Below are positions 45,649 through 56,615 of a stretch of DNA of 64,000 bases, piece by piece. The position numbers and the translations under genes are program-made. Position 1 is the first letter of the stretch, and every line of letters starts with the position of its first letter. The stretch spans positions 124,001 through 188,000 of the forward strand of contig JAUFSD010000005.1 in assembly GCA_033030425.1 (NCBI GenBank), given 5' to 3'. Source of the stretch: Verpa conica (lineage: Eukaryota > Ascomycota > Pezizomycetes > Pezizales > Morchellaceae). The notes beneath the pieces were generated by a model. It ran no database searches. It worked only from the letters and a program-made list of their open reading frames with translations, and was not told where the DNA came from.

Positions 45649-46311
45649 AGCACTTGTAGATAAGGGGCCGGGGAATGAGGGTTATTTCCCACTAAAATAC
45701 TTATGACTTTATGTAAAAATAAATAAAAATAAAATATACCTCTATTAAGAGCAAAAGCATACGTCGAATATGTTCCAGCTATCAAGTGTGTGATGCATGT
45801 GGAGTTAAGCACTTGCGATGAAACTTCTATTCTGGCGATGCCGGGGTTTGCGATGTTATCTACTTATTTCTAGGTATCTATATTCATGATGTCTGTTACC
45901 TACACTTACAACGAGAGTGCGGAAATGATCGGACTTTACTCAAGAGTTTACTAGGGCGAGCGAAGTTTGAAATCGACTAACGCATAAAAGAATAGTAATT
46001 TTTTTCAGAAGTAAGCTTAGTTAGATTGCCACCCAACGTATAACATAACTTAAGTAAAGAAATATCAGGCTTGCATAATGATCAACTTGACATAAAAAAT
46101 TTGAAGTAATTTCCAAGACCGTTTCTGGCTACACATGGTTGAATACCCCCCCCCCCCCCAAACAAAAAGAGGGGTGAGTTTCAAGGAAAACAGTACAGAC
46201 CCTCCGAAAAGATGATTAACGAAAGGGGGGGGGGAATTAAAGGAAAAGCAAAGGCTAACATAGATTTATAAAAGGTTAAAAAAGGAAAGAGAAGGAGAGT
46301 GCCTATTATTC
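45649..46311. other. Intergenic between convergent genes
   Basis: 3' flanks of the GH12 and DUF4238 genes. A 13-base C run is at about 46147 and a 10-base G run at about 46226. No feature is supported. Confidence 0.65.
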
Positions 46312-48226
46312 CTATTTGATTTCCTCCGCCTCCTGAAGAACAGTGAAGACGTCAGCTACTTTTCTCCCCTTTGCCCAATTTTACGAAAGTCACAAAAGTA
46401 TAGATATAAACAGTACTTACATCATAAATCCACTCCATGAGCAGAACCGGCAGTCTTGTCTCCAGGATTTGAAACATGAGTCGCCGATTTTGTAGAGCCC
46501 AATCCAGAAACGAAATTATTACACACTCAGGAAAGACCGGCGGGAGCTTGACTTTTAGAAATTTCTCCAAGAAATTGGTCATAACACGAAACACAACAAA
46601 AGCATCATGATTTTTCAGATGTTGTTTTAGTCGTGCAGGCCGAGGGTTTATATCGTAGGGGGTTTGTGCTATTCTTATTGCTGCTTGTCGATGGATTCTA
46701 CTCTCGGATTCTTTAAAAAACCGTACCATGGGATCGTTGCTCTCCTTCATCTTGGTATACATCATGAAGGTTATACCGAAGAAATCGGGTTCCATCTCAG
46801 ACTTGGGGGTAAAGGGGGATGCGGTAGAAGTGGGGTAGGGGTTTGCAACGAAGGGAATATCGGAAGATTCTCCGGTTTTCTTCAAAAGCTCCGTGAACAA
46901 AGGTCTGTATAGGTCCTGATTACCAAAGTCCCGGTTCTTGGAAAAGTGCTTCAATACTTTTAGCATGGCTGACGGGGTGCGAAAGGTGACCATTCCGGTC
47001 TTGGTGATGTTCCCCAGAATGATCGCGTTGACCTTATGCGTCTGCTCTACCGAAAGTGTTGAAAGCTCATACTCCATCGTATCCTCTTCAAAATCCTTTA
47101 GTCGACCCCCGAGTCTGAACACCTCACCCCCGTCCTTCGATACTCTGGGTGCCTTGTGCGGCATCCCATAGAGCATAGACTGCCGGTACATCTCATGAAA
47201 TTCAGGAACGTAGGGATGGTCCGGTCTTAGGGGGATTGAGCAAAGCACAAGAGCAATCCTAGGAGAAACGACGTAGAATCGATGAAAAGGGAATATGTCG
47301 CCGCCTACCATCTTTTGAATCCATTCACAAAGACCAAAGGAGCGATCAGTGATGATGAATTCTTCGCCCTCAGCAGCTTCCCATATAGAGAGAAAAAAGT
47401 TAGTTGCTTCACCCTGATATTGTAATGTTTCCGCGTGGTCTAAATTCGGGTCTATCCCTCTCCTAAAATTTTTTAGGCCCTCGAGGCCGAGTTTCTGAAC
47501 TACTTTCTGGCCTTGTTCGACGAGGTCGCTATGCGATGTATCGAGGTAGTACTCGAGAACATGGAGCCAGATTTCTGATGGATCAAGGTTGTTCTTTTTC
47601 CGAAATGTGCGAATCCATGCGGCGCTTCCGACATTATCAGGGTGATCCTCTTGGAAATGGGTGACCTTGTATCCGTCTTTACGGTAGTACATGATAAACA
47701 TGAATTTTCGTAAATAGTTCAGAAACCTCCGCTTGATCTTAAAAACTGTTGGACCTGACTGGGCCTTTCCATTTTTTCTGTCACTATCCCGTTTTTCGAC
47801 GAGTTTGTGGAGCTCTGAAATGGCTTTTGCTGCGTGTGACTCGAGGGCGGAAAGCTTCAGTTCGATCTGGTAGACATTCTCCTGGTTCTTGACATCTTTG
47901 TAGAGATCTTTTACGCCATAGGTGGTGTTGATTGGGTTTATGGAGAGCGTTTGAGTCGCAATTGAATAGCAGTAGATTGGATCCTGTACGACACCGCTAG
48001 GGGGCTTCTTGCCTCTTTTTCCCCGCTGTGGTTTTTTGGGCCTGTTTGGATTTCTCTGGTAAGTGACTTAGACTTTTAAGCTTAAATATGTGCATTCATA
48101 CTGCTGATCCTCTATGCTAAACCTCCTTAAGATAAACCGAGGCACAGTATGGTGGTATTGGCCTTTCTCGTTGCGGGTTGAGGGGGTCTTCGCAGCAGTA
48201 CTGGCGTTACGATTTTTGGGTCCCAT
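46312..48226 (-). CDS. DUF4238 domain protein
   Basis: Three inferred exons: 48226-48102, 48053-46421 and 46332-46312 (introns 48 and 88 bp), 592 residues. The N-terminus carries the DUF4238 signature YHHTVPRFILRRF (residues 24-36), followed by a basic linker (NPNRPKKPQRGKRGKK), DPIYCYSI and NTTYGVKDLYKDVKNQENVY, then ALESHAAKAISELHKLVEK. The FIITDRSFG segment and the long helical C-terminus also fit the family (Pfam PF14022). The function of this domain is not established; it occurs in bacteria and fungi. The 48-bp intron uses a GTATGA donor and an AG just after the first CAG, chosen because only it keeps the frame. The last exon (6 residues, EAEEIK) depends on a good TTCTTCAG acceptor. Without that intron the ORF ends at 46352. 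Confidence 0.8.
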
Positions 48227-49061
48227 ATTTATTTTTTCCCGGAAGCTTGAGAGAAATAAAACAGTAGAGACTGTGGCCTGATAGCGTCAAGAAGATGAAT
48301 ATAAATCCGGAATCGTCATGCGGGATGCCTTAATTCTGCAACTAGGTGGCAATGTTGGGTATACCAGCATATGTGCACCAATCAAGCCGGAGAATTAACC
48401 TATAGCTATAAGCGCTTAGGCGGCTATATACGGCGGACCCCATTAAGCACAGCCTTTACCGAAATCCTTATCTGCCGATGAGGTCATGTTTATGTACCTG
48501 TAATCTGATCATGTCGCCGGAATAGGCAAAGTCCCATCAAACCCATGAGGCCCAGCCCTGCAAATGTTGTGTCATTACGAGTAAACCACCGATACATAAT
48601 AAACGCCTAAGTACTATACAGTATTTGAGGCTCCAATTATCAACCATTTGTTGGAACTAAGTACCTACGGGTGCATCCTCAACACAACCTACTGATAGTG
48701 CCCAAGTCAACTGCCAATAAGATATTTGTCTTAGAGGCCGCGTGGGCTAGAACACTTGCGAATGCAACCATGAGCCATTCTGCACATGAGTAGGCGGCCT
48801 GAAACAATAGTATGAGCAAGATCCTAGATAATGATAAAATCTCATAAAAACACCTTTATTCAAAAGTACAACGCTCCCATGCAGAAATGGTACCAATAGC
48901 GGCAAGATACAATATATTTCCCTTCCAGGTTTAGCTGCAATAATCTAAATCTTGGTTTGAATTACCTAAGAATGTAACCTGGTAACCCCCCAGAATCTGA
49001 ATCTTAGCCATCACCCCACCCTTAAGGCGGGGATGAGAAGTACTGTCAAGGAGCGTAATAT
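48227..49061. other. Intergenic, no gene seen
   Basis: Upstream of the DUF4238 gene and downstream of the UBX gene. AT-moderate sequence with no coding signal. Confidence 0.6.
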
Positions 49062-50303
49062 TCACTCGCTTCGATGAACAAGTACCAATGTAGTAGCATG
49101 TGAGAATGAGAGTTCTGTAAGCGAAGAGCTCTCATCAGATGCCGAAAGAGCCTTATTCGGTAGTACTTGCTGGAAACTATACGGAGAGGCACCATCGGTG
49201 CGATTCTAGACGAATCAGTAAAAAAGAATCTATGACCGGAATAACCAAACGAGGCGACACATACCAGATCCAGCCAGTGACGCACATCCTGCAGTTTAGA
49301 AGATGACGGGAACTTAGACTTCAGTATAGACCCATTCAGCAGTCTAAAAGAGATCGCAGTCTCAGTGCTCGATGGCCCACTCTCAGTTGGCTTCGGAGTG
49401 ACAGTAGCAGCAGCAGATTTATGAGCCCACGAAGCCTGTTTTTTTCTTGCTTCCTTTTCCCTCCGCTCGATCTTATCGTTCTCAACTAGGAGTAGTATCC
49501 GCTGTTTCTCGGCCAAGTCGTCTTGTCGGAGCTTACGTTGTTGTTCGACATACTTTGTTCGTGCTGGGGATTCGGCTTCACGACGGGCCTTTTCTCTCGC
49601 GATTCGTTTCTCGCGTTCTTCCTTCTCCTGTGCCTTTCTCTTGCCCTCGAGGGCTTCGAGGCGGGCTTTGCGTTCAGCAAAGAGGGCTGCAGTGGGGTTA
49701 ACGGGGGTAGAAGAGGTTGAAGCACTTGACGCTGACGGCACTTGTGCTTGAAATTCATCTGGAAAAACTGATTGAACGCGCTGGATAAACTCCTCTTGGC
49801 TTTCGACGTCACTTGGGATGCTGGCGATAAGCGCACCGTTTCTTGATTATTATCAGTTAGCTAAGAATTTACAAAAAATAATATTAAAAAACTAGAAAGA
49901 CAGACTTAACTACAGCCACATAAGGCGCTTCTTGAGCAGGACAGAACGCGGCTAGAAAGGCTGCTTCTGTAGAGCCCTCTTGTAGTCGGAGAAGTATGGA
50001 TTGGTGTTGGAGAAGGTTGAGTATCTACATAGTAAAAGCGTTGGCCCTTTTGTTAGCGCCACTAGCATACCACGATAGAACGAATAAGCACACCTCCGGG
50101 CTCCTCAGGTAAACATTCTCCCATTTATTACTTTCATCACCGGTATCTTCGCGCCGTACCGAGTCTATCAGCTTCCAGAGCAGCTAAAGTGAGTATACCA
50201 GTGCAAACAAACCAGTGACAAAGAACACCAGGGGTATGCCCTGTTGAACAGCGGAAGAAATAGCAGTGTTTATCGGCCCTTGGTGGAAAATTCCGGAAGT
50301 CAT
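49062..50303 (-). CDS. UBX-domain protein (p97/Cdc48 cofactor, UBXN4-like)
   Basis: Five inferred exons: 50303-50213, 50164-50094, 50024-49906, 49841-49265 and 49205-49062 (introns 48, 69, 64 and 59 bp), giving 333 residues. The N-terminus (FHQGPINTAISSAVQQGIPL, FVTD, LLRLQEGSTEAAFLAAFCP, IASIPSDV) is the thioredoxin-like region of UBXN4-type proteins. A charged coiled coil spans about 149-228 (RKARLEALEGKRKAQEKEE). The UBX domain is about 255-330, with ISFRLLNGSILKSKF, NRTDGASPYSFQQVLPNKAL and ATTLVLV. UBX domains bind the N-domain of Cdc48/p97, linking it to ubiquitin-dependent degradation. The usual Phe-Pro-Arg loop reads Phe-Pro-Ser (271-273). The donor GTCTGT of intron 3 is unusual but the only one that keeps the family frame. 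Confidence 0.82.
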
Positions 50304-51297
50304 TGTTGAATAATTTTCTGGGAGAATAATCTTGGTAAGAGGGGAAGAACAAGCTTAATTCTACATAAAGTAGGTGCTTTTATGATTGCGGGGACCTTGT
50401 TGCCTGGATATTTACACAGCTATTACGTAAGTTTCTGTGCTTTTTTTTTTCAGCCGCATCAAAGAAAGTTCAATCTGTTTGCCATGTATGCCTTTTTCCT
50501 TGCTTATTCTCAAGTTTTGGTATTATTATATTGCTCATCCTTAGTAAATCTTGTCGCTCTCAAGATATTACGCTAATAAACAGGGTTAAATTTACGGTGA
50601 TGTGTTATTCGCAGTGCTACACAATAATTACCTGCTACCGAGCGTACTTATCATTCATTCACCTACTACCGAGCTGTGTATTCGAGTGATAAAGTATGAT
50701 TTAACATCTAGCAAACAAGTATTTATGCCAAGAGATTACCTAGAGGCTGTAGTAAGATCCTAGTGATAAGACCCGGTGGGTCTAATATAAGCCAAATCAA
50801 GCTAGTTGTAACCCCCCTTCAAATGACCCGACTTGTGAGTTCCTCGGCGTAAGCTACATGCAGTAATATTAGTAGTAGTAGTAGCAGTCAAGATATGGAT
50901 GTGCAGCGAACTAAGGAGGATCATTATCTAATACCAACTACCCGTCTCGGTTCTAGCGTGTTGACTGTTAACTGTTCCACCCAATAGAGTCATTCACCCA
51001 AGTGGGTCTTCCCAAGTACCCTCCCACACATGCAACTTATCAGAGGGCTCCATCAGCCCTGGACCAAGCTATCTAATTCCACACAATCGTCATCAACAAT
51101 ATGCTCTACCTCCCAGAAACACCCCCCCCACTAGCCAAGCAAGATGTGTATTGAAAGCAACTCTAGACACATATACAAGACTCAAGAAGCTAAGGGAATA
51201 TATATTTAGGGGGTGGTCTCCGCGGTCCCGAGTTTCAATTCCCTCTTTTGGCACCTTTCTTCGAGGATTCCAAAAAAAAAAAAACAATTAATAAAAA
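50304..51297. other. Intergenic between divergent genes
   Basis: Promoter regions of the UBX gene (minus) and the secreted Pro/Gly-rich protein (plus). A short TAG/TAGT repeat is at about 50870-50885 and a poly-A run sits before the 51298 start. No gene is seen. Confidence 0.6.
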
Positions 51298-52068
51298 ATG
51301 AAGTACACAATACTTGCCACCACATCCCTCGCAGGAATCGTCCTCGCCGCGCCCTTTCCGCAATACAATGCACCCTGGCCTGAGTTCTTTGGTCCTGAAC
51401 CAAACTCCTCTCCGTATCCGTATTACCCGCAACCACAGGTACTCGGTGGTGGTGGTGGTGGTGGTGGTCAATTCCCTGTTCCCCCCTCGGGTCTTCCCGC
51501 ATCTCTAGGCCTATACGGGCAATCTTACGGCGACCCGGGAGCTCCACTGCCCCCAACCGACCCTACCCCACTGCCACCACCGGCACCAGGACCTCTCGAT
51601 ACTCCCGAAGACCAAAGACGCATGTCTTCCATCCTGCCGTCGATCCCCAAACCGAAGCTGTCGAAACCGGTATCTGAGAAGCCGTATGATAAGAAAGGCT
51701 TAGCTGAGAAACTCTCCACAGAATTCGAAGAAAAACCTGTCGAGAAGAAACCGGCGGCGGCGGCGCCACAGCCGTCGCGTTCAGAGTCTGTTGTGAAGCC
51801 CGTTGTTAAGGAGACAGACTCAAAGGAGGGTGAATTCGATAAGGATGCTATCCGCTACCATGTCAATGTTGGGGGCGTCCAGAAGGGCGGTAATGGGGGG
51901 ACTACGAATTTTCATGTCTTCTCGGATGAGAATGGGAATAAGCGGTTTTCTGATGAGTTGGATGATGAGACTGAGAAGTACATCAATGAGAATATGATCC
52001 CGAAACTTGGTGGGAAAAGAAAAGGTAAATCGACTGGTGGGGTTTGGAGCGTTTTCGGAGACAATTAG
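51298..52068 (+). CDS. Secreted Pro/Gly-rich protein of unknown function
   Basis: A single exon of 256 codons. Residues 1-18 form a signal peptide (MKYTILATTSLAGIVLAA). Then comes a Tyr/Pro-rich part (PQYNAPWPEFFGPEP; YPYYPQPQ), eight consecutive Gly (50-57), a proline-rich stretch (about 80-102), a Lys/Glu/Pro-rich linker (110-170) and a charged C-terminal region with VNVGGVQKGGNGGTTNFHVF and DDETEKYINENMIPK. There is no cysteine, so no disulfide fold. I recognise no family; a cell-wall or extracellular matrix protein is possible. The start is well defined by the signal peptide and the AAAATG context. The next gene with a signal peptide (53315) is 1.2 kb downstream on the same strand. Confidence 0.7.
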   Translation: MKYTILATTSLAGIVLAAPFPQYNAPWPEFFGPEPNSSPYPYYPQPQVLGGGGGGGGQFPVPPSGLPASLGLYGQSYGDPGAPLPPTDPTPLPPPAPGPLDTPEDQRRMSSILPSIPKPKLSKPVSEKPYDKKGLAEKLSTEFEEKPVEKKPAAAAPQPSRSESVVKPVVKETDSKEGEFDKDAIRYHVNVGGVQKGGNGGTTNFHVFSDENGNKRFSDELDDETEKYINENMIPKLGGKRKGKSTGGVWSVFGDN

Positions 52069-53314
52069 AGGTGATATTACTCCCTCCTCCCCTCCCCTCC
52101 TTCACTTTTTGGGGTTTTCTTTTGCTAAGTGTTTGTGAAGATAGTGTTAAGCTCAATTGTTTGGACACTGCAGACTATTCAGAGTCATGATTCTGAGTTT
52201 ATGATGGAACGTTCTTTTTCTTTTTCTTTTGCGAGACATCTGAGAGTACATTGTCTTGATGTATTATTAGATGATCCGCACTCCTCAATCTACTTTAAAA
52301 TTGCAGAAACGATGGACAAGTCTAGACCTGCCAAGTAGAACAATCTCTGCACCCTGATATGTGTCAAGAAACGTAAAATACATTTGATGACCATTGCACT
52401 ATTGTCTTATCCACTTTGAGGTGGAGCCCTTAATAGTGGAATACCTGTTCTCCACTTTCTAGAACCTAGGCATGTAAAGCTGCTTAGAGTGGAGTAATAA
52501 GGCCCTCCTAATTACTAACTCATCATCGTGATATTCGGTTCCGCGGCCTACACTCTAGATATCAACCAGTAATCAATCTAGTTAACTCGAGTAGAACCGT
52601 TCAACAAGAGATGGAACAAAGTAACAATATGACACTTCTGTGAGATCTAGACTCCAGCGGGCCACCGGCCTTCATATCTAGAGCTTCATGATGTAAGATA
52701 TTCTATCCTAAAGCATAATTAAATGGTTCCTCCCTTGCCGACGGGGCCCGCCCGGACCTCAAAGAAGATTCCAGGTGTCAAGATAGACGTTATATTGTAG
52801 TAGATCTCCTGGTAGCTGTACAATTACGTTAAACTTTAATCGCTGGTTTATATCCTAAGCCCTCTACGTATTACGGTGTGGCAACGCGCGGAACCTATGC
52901 CGTGCCTGCGTACATCTAGAACCACCACTATTACAGCAAATAGTAGGTCATGCACTAATTAGGCATAGTAGCTATATGTAATAGTAACCTTTAAGTATAT
53001 TCTCTAGGGACTACTATCCACTCTTTAGTCTAGAGAACCACTGATTAACGTCATCCAGTGGGCCTCCCGCAAATTTTCAAGTGGATAGGGTGGGCTAGCT
53101 TGATCTCAGTGATAATCCTCAAGTAATGCCATCTTAATACTCAAATCTTGCACGTCATATGGATCTAGTACGGTTCTTCAAGTCTATAAAACAGGACCTG
53201 TCAAGATACTTTGATCACAACATCAATCTCCCGAAAGACAGACAGACCTATCTATCCTCTACCCCTTCATTCTTGTACAAAAAAACAAAAGCAATAATAC
53301 ACCGTCCTCCAGAA
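52069..53314. other. Intergenic, no gene seen
   Basis: Separates two secreted-protein genes on the same strand. A CTCCACTTT...TAGAGTGGAG imperfect inverted repeat is at about 52450-52495. No coding signal. Confidence 0.55.
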
Positions 53315-54009
53315 ATGCATTACTCCACACTCTGTCTCACGTCGCTGTTTATTGCAGCAGCTGCTGCCGCGTAAGTTACATCTTTACTCCCTATGATACT
53401 TCACTACCACAGTTGTTTCCCCCCTTCTAACACACCTACAGTCCCGCTGCATACGAGTACCCATCAACCTACTACCCATCCGAATACTACAAGAGCTACT
53501 ACCCCAACTCCAATAGCTACCAGAACTACTACCCCTACACCAAACCCAGCTACAGAGAGGCCTACGAGAAGCAACAAAACTACGACGCCGGGTTCTCCAC
53601 CTACGAGAGCGCCAACGAGAACGCCAACGCCAACGAGAACCTCGCAGGAGCCAAGTCCGAGAACGCCAACGAGAACGCCAACCTCGCCAAAGGCGGCGAA
53701 GCCTTCGGCTTCGGCGCCCTCGAGAGCGACAACAGAAACCTACTCGCAAACGAGAACAACATCGAGGTTGCAAACGCCAACAAAAACGAGCTCGGCGTGG
53801 AGGTTGCGAACTTCAACGCTAACGATAACACAGCCCAGCAGGAGTCTGCCGCCCTGGCGGAGGTCCAGAGTGAGGATTTGGCGTTCTTTGAGGATAATAT
53901 CGAGAATGAGACGGATAATCTCAATGCGAATGAGAATGTCAACGATAACAAAGACAAGCAACAGGCGACGACACGTAAGTTCCAGACTTGTGGGACTTGC
54001 GGTCATTAG
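53315..54009 (+). CDS. Secreted Asn/Ala/Glu-rich repeat protein
   Basis: Two inferred exons: 53315-53370 and 53442-54009 (71-bp intron, GTAAGT donor, CTACAG acceptor), 207 residues. Residues 1-19 are a signal peptide (MHYSTLCLTSLFIAAAAAA). A Tyr-rich segment follows (EYPSTYYPSEYYKSYYPN), then many short repeats built on NANEN/ENAN (SANENANANENLAGAKSENA), which degrade into an acidic Asn-rich region. The end is RKFQTCGTCGH, with Cys-x2-Cys near the terminus. I do not recognise the family; Tyr- and Asn-rich repeats suggest a structural cell-surface or wall protein. A GTAAGT near 53974 could be a donor for a further exon, in which case the C-terminus would differ. A long frame on the other register (53393-54019) is judged a shadow. 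Confidence 0.65.
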
Positions 54010-56615
54010 GTTTGGTTGAGGATGTAAGGAGTGGGGGGTTTGTTGCTTGTTTGGATTACGATGAGGGGGGAGGGGGGAGGGGGGATTCTTCAAGTGGATT
54101 TTTGAACTTGCTCCCCCCCCCCTCTTCTTCAAGGGTCCCGCAGAAGCTCATATTACGTCTGGCTAATAATTTGGGTTTTAAGATGTATGAGTTAGGAAGC
54201 TTGCATGTATTAGAACAGATGTTTCCACCTGTGCAAGCATATTATTTTTTGGCTCCTTGGTGTGTTGTAATCAAACTCTTAGAAATTATATATCGTAAAT
54301 GCATGTATAGGTTAGGTGGCCAAAGTGGCATTGAAGCAGAGGTTGGGCCACTTCGAGCCACTTGTTAATATATCATTACACCTTAATATATATTGCTTTT
54401 AACTTCTTATTCTTAGGATATACTTCTGTACCAGCGTAGAGATATGAGGGATAGAACTAGCAATATTTCATCTAAACCCTACTAAATATAGAATACTCCA
54501 TCAGGTTGACTACTCATGTAGTCAATGAGGAAAATAAAAAAACCCATTAGGTCGACTGATACCACCGAGTGATAAATCATGATAGACCCCCGTACCACCC
54601 GACAAGACACTCGGGTAAAAGAGCGTGAAGCGTATGTATTATACTATTATAACACTGTAATCGGAACCATAAAACAAACAGAACCTATGCGAATAGAAGC
54701 TTCAGCCTTAGTAGAACACCCAAACTATCCTGATAACGTATTATCAATAACTTTAACCACCGGATAGTTAGAGCAATTCCTAGAACAAAAGCCCTCTCCT
54801 CGTGCTATATATTTCACAGTCCAAGAAAATATACTGAGATAGACGAGTAATGCGCATCCAACTACACAAGTGTAGATCCATATCGCACATAGGGTCACTA
54901 TATAAGAATCTTATATCACAACCCATTTAGAACAATATTCCCAGAATATATACCTCCGCCCCACTCCCGGACTTTAAAATACTTAACTCAAGTCGATCCA
55001 TCACTACTAACTACCCACAGCTCAGAACCACCAGTAAGAAAGAGTATTCATCAAACCAACCACCCACAACTCCCAATACCAACCCACAAGCATACCACAG
55101 AAACCTTCCCCACTCCATCACCGACCTACTGAGCCCCAATTACCAAAACCCCCAGCGGCCAAGACCGTCGCCCGCCCCCGAAACCACACTGAAGAAGAAA
55201 AACACATGCGCACCGACGAGGAGAGGTCGGAGGGCAAGACCCCCGTCATTATAAAGAAGCTACACGTTAGTATAGCGCTGCTGTTCAGCCACCGCAGACA
55301 GTGAATACTCACTCCGAAGGCTGCCTTTGATAATCTATAGACCCTACCTGCGCAAGAAATACTAATGTAGGGTTAATATTAAGAATTACTAGTCATCTAC
55401 AGTCCTCTAAGGCGAAGCAGTGACACGCCGACCCCCAAAGGTGTTCTAGAACACTATGTAGGTGAAAAAGAGCAGATTCGTAGGTTATTACGGGGTGTGG
55501 ATGAGACTTTTGTTACGAGTTGCTAGGGTTATGGTTGTGTGGGATATATAGTACTGAAGTAGATTCCCCTACTACTATAAATCGCTTAAAGATCATGGAG
55601 ATACCCCGGACAGAAAGCTACTCATAGAAGAGAGGAAGTAGTTCTCAAAGAGCGCTATAGAAAAAAAAAGATACAGAAGAGCTAGAGAAACCCAAGCCAG
55701 CGCTGTTTGTATAGATATAGTATAATCTAAAGGGGAGTATATATCACGCTTAAGCTCCTTGTAGAATTAATTCAAGAACCACCAGTAGTAGCGCCATAAT
55801 CCAAAGGTAGAGGAAGTGACTAAAAGGATTGCGACAATTGGATAGAGAATGTTGTAATTAGGTGGGATATTAAACCTCTGATCTAGAACGTGCATATGTA
55901 AGCTGATTAAAAATAAACACTTAGAAAACAACGTACGTCTAGAACACGAACTTATGAGTAATTGGAACGTACGCAGGGTAAATAAGCAAAACAAACCCGA
56001 ACCCGAACCCGAAAGGAAAAAAAAGCAACAAAATAAATTACCTGCAGATAATTCAAAAAAGAAAGAAAGAAAGAAAGAAAAAACCAGGAAAGAAAAGATA
56101 AACAAAAAAGAAAAGAGATCACCATGTGATGTAAATAATTAATTCCCACTGTACCACCCACACCCACACACACACACCCCGCACATACCGTGGGTTATTG
56201 TCCGCTTTCTTCTCCGATGTGGCAGATACTCAATCTATTCGCCCCTGTAGATCTCGGAACGCCATACCCTTCGGGAAAGCCCACAGCCTCCAAATTTAGA
56301 TGTACCGATTTATTGGCAGAGAGAGAGAACTCCCAGGGTTAGGGTTACTGATAAGGAAAGACCTCATCGAATCTCAAGTAATTCCTGCGCGGGGGGGAGA
56401 GGAGGGGAAGGGAAGGGAAGGCAAGGGCGCTCCCGTACATTGAGGCTCCACTGACGTAGGATTTCATAACGTAAGAGGCCAAAAAAGTCAGTCACCACCA
56501 CTCTGATAGATATAGTACTGGCTAACTTGTAACTCCACTCAGAGTATTTCTATTACCTACTCTATAAGCGATAACTACAACAACAACACACACACACACA
56601 CACGAAAAGAAAAAA
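54010..56615. other. Intergenic, 2.6 kb, AT-rich
   Basis: No supported gene. At 54579-54842 two frames in the same register are separated by one TAG (TLTTG*LEQFLEQKP) and look faintly coding, as does a stretch at about 55130-55300 (RNHTEEEKHMRTDEERSEGK). Both may be old decayed sequence. Microsatellites: (GAAA)n at about 56062-56084, (GGGAA)n at about 56405-56425 and (CA)n at 56586-56603. Confidence 0.5.

Noticed and set aside
53393..54019. Long Thr/Pro/Arg-rich frame overlapping the NANEN protein
   Set aside because: It is the shifted register of the Asn/Ala/Glu repeat exon; the in-phase exon with signal peptide and splice sites explains the region better.
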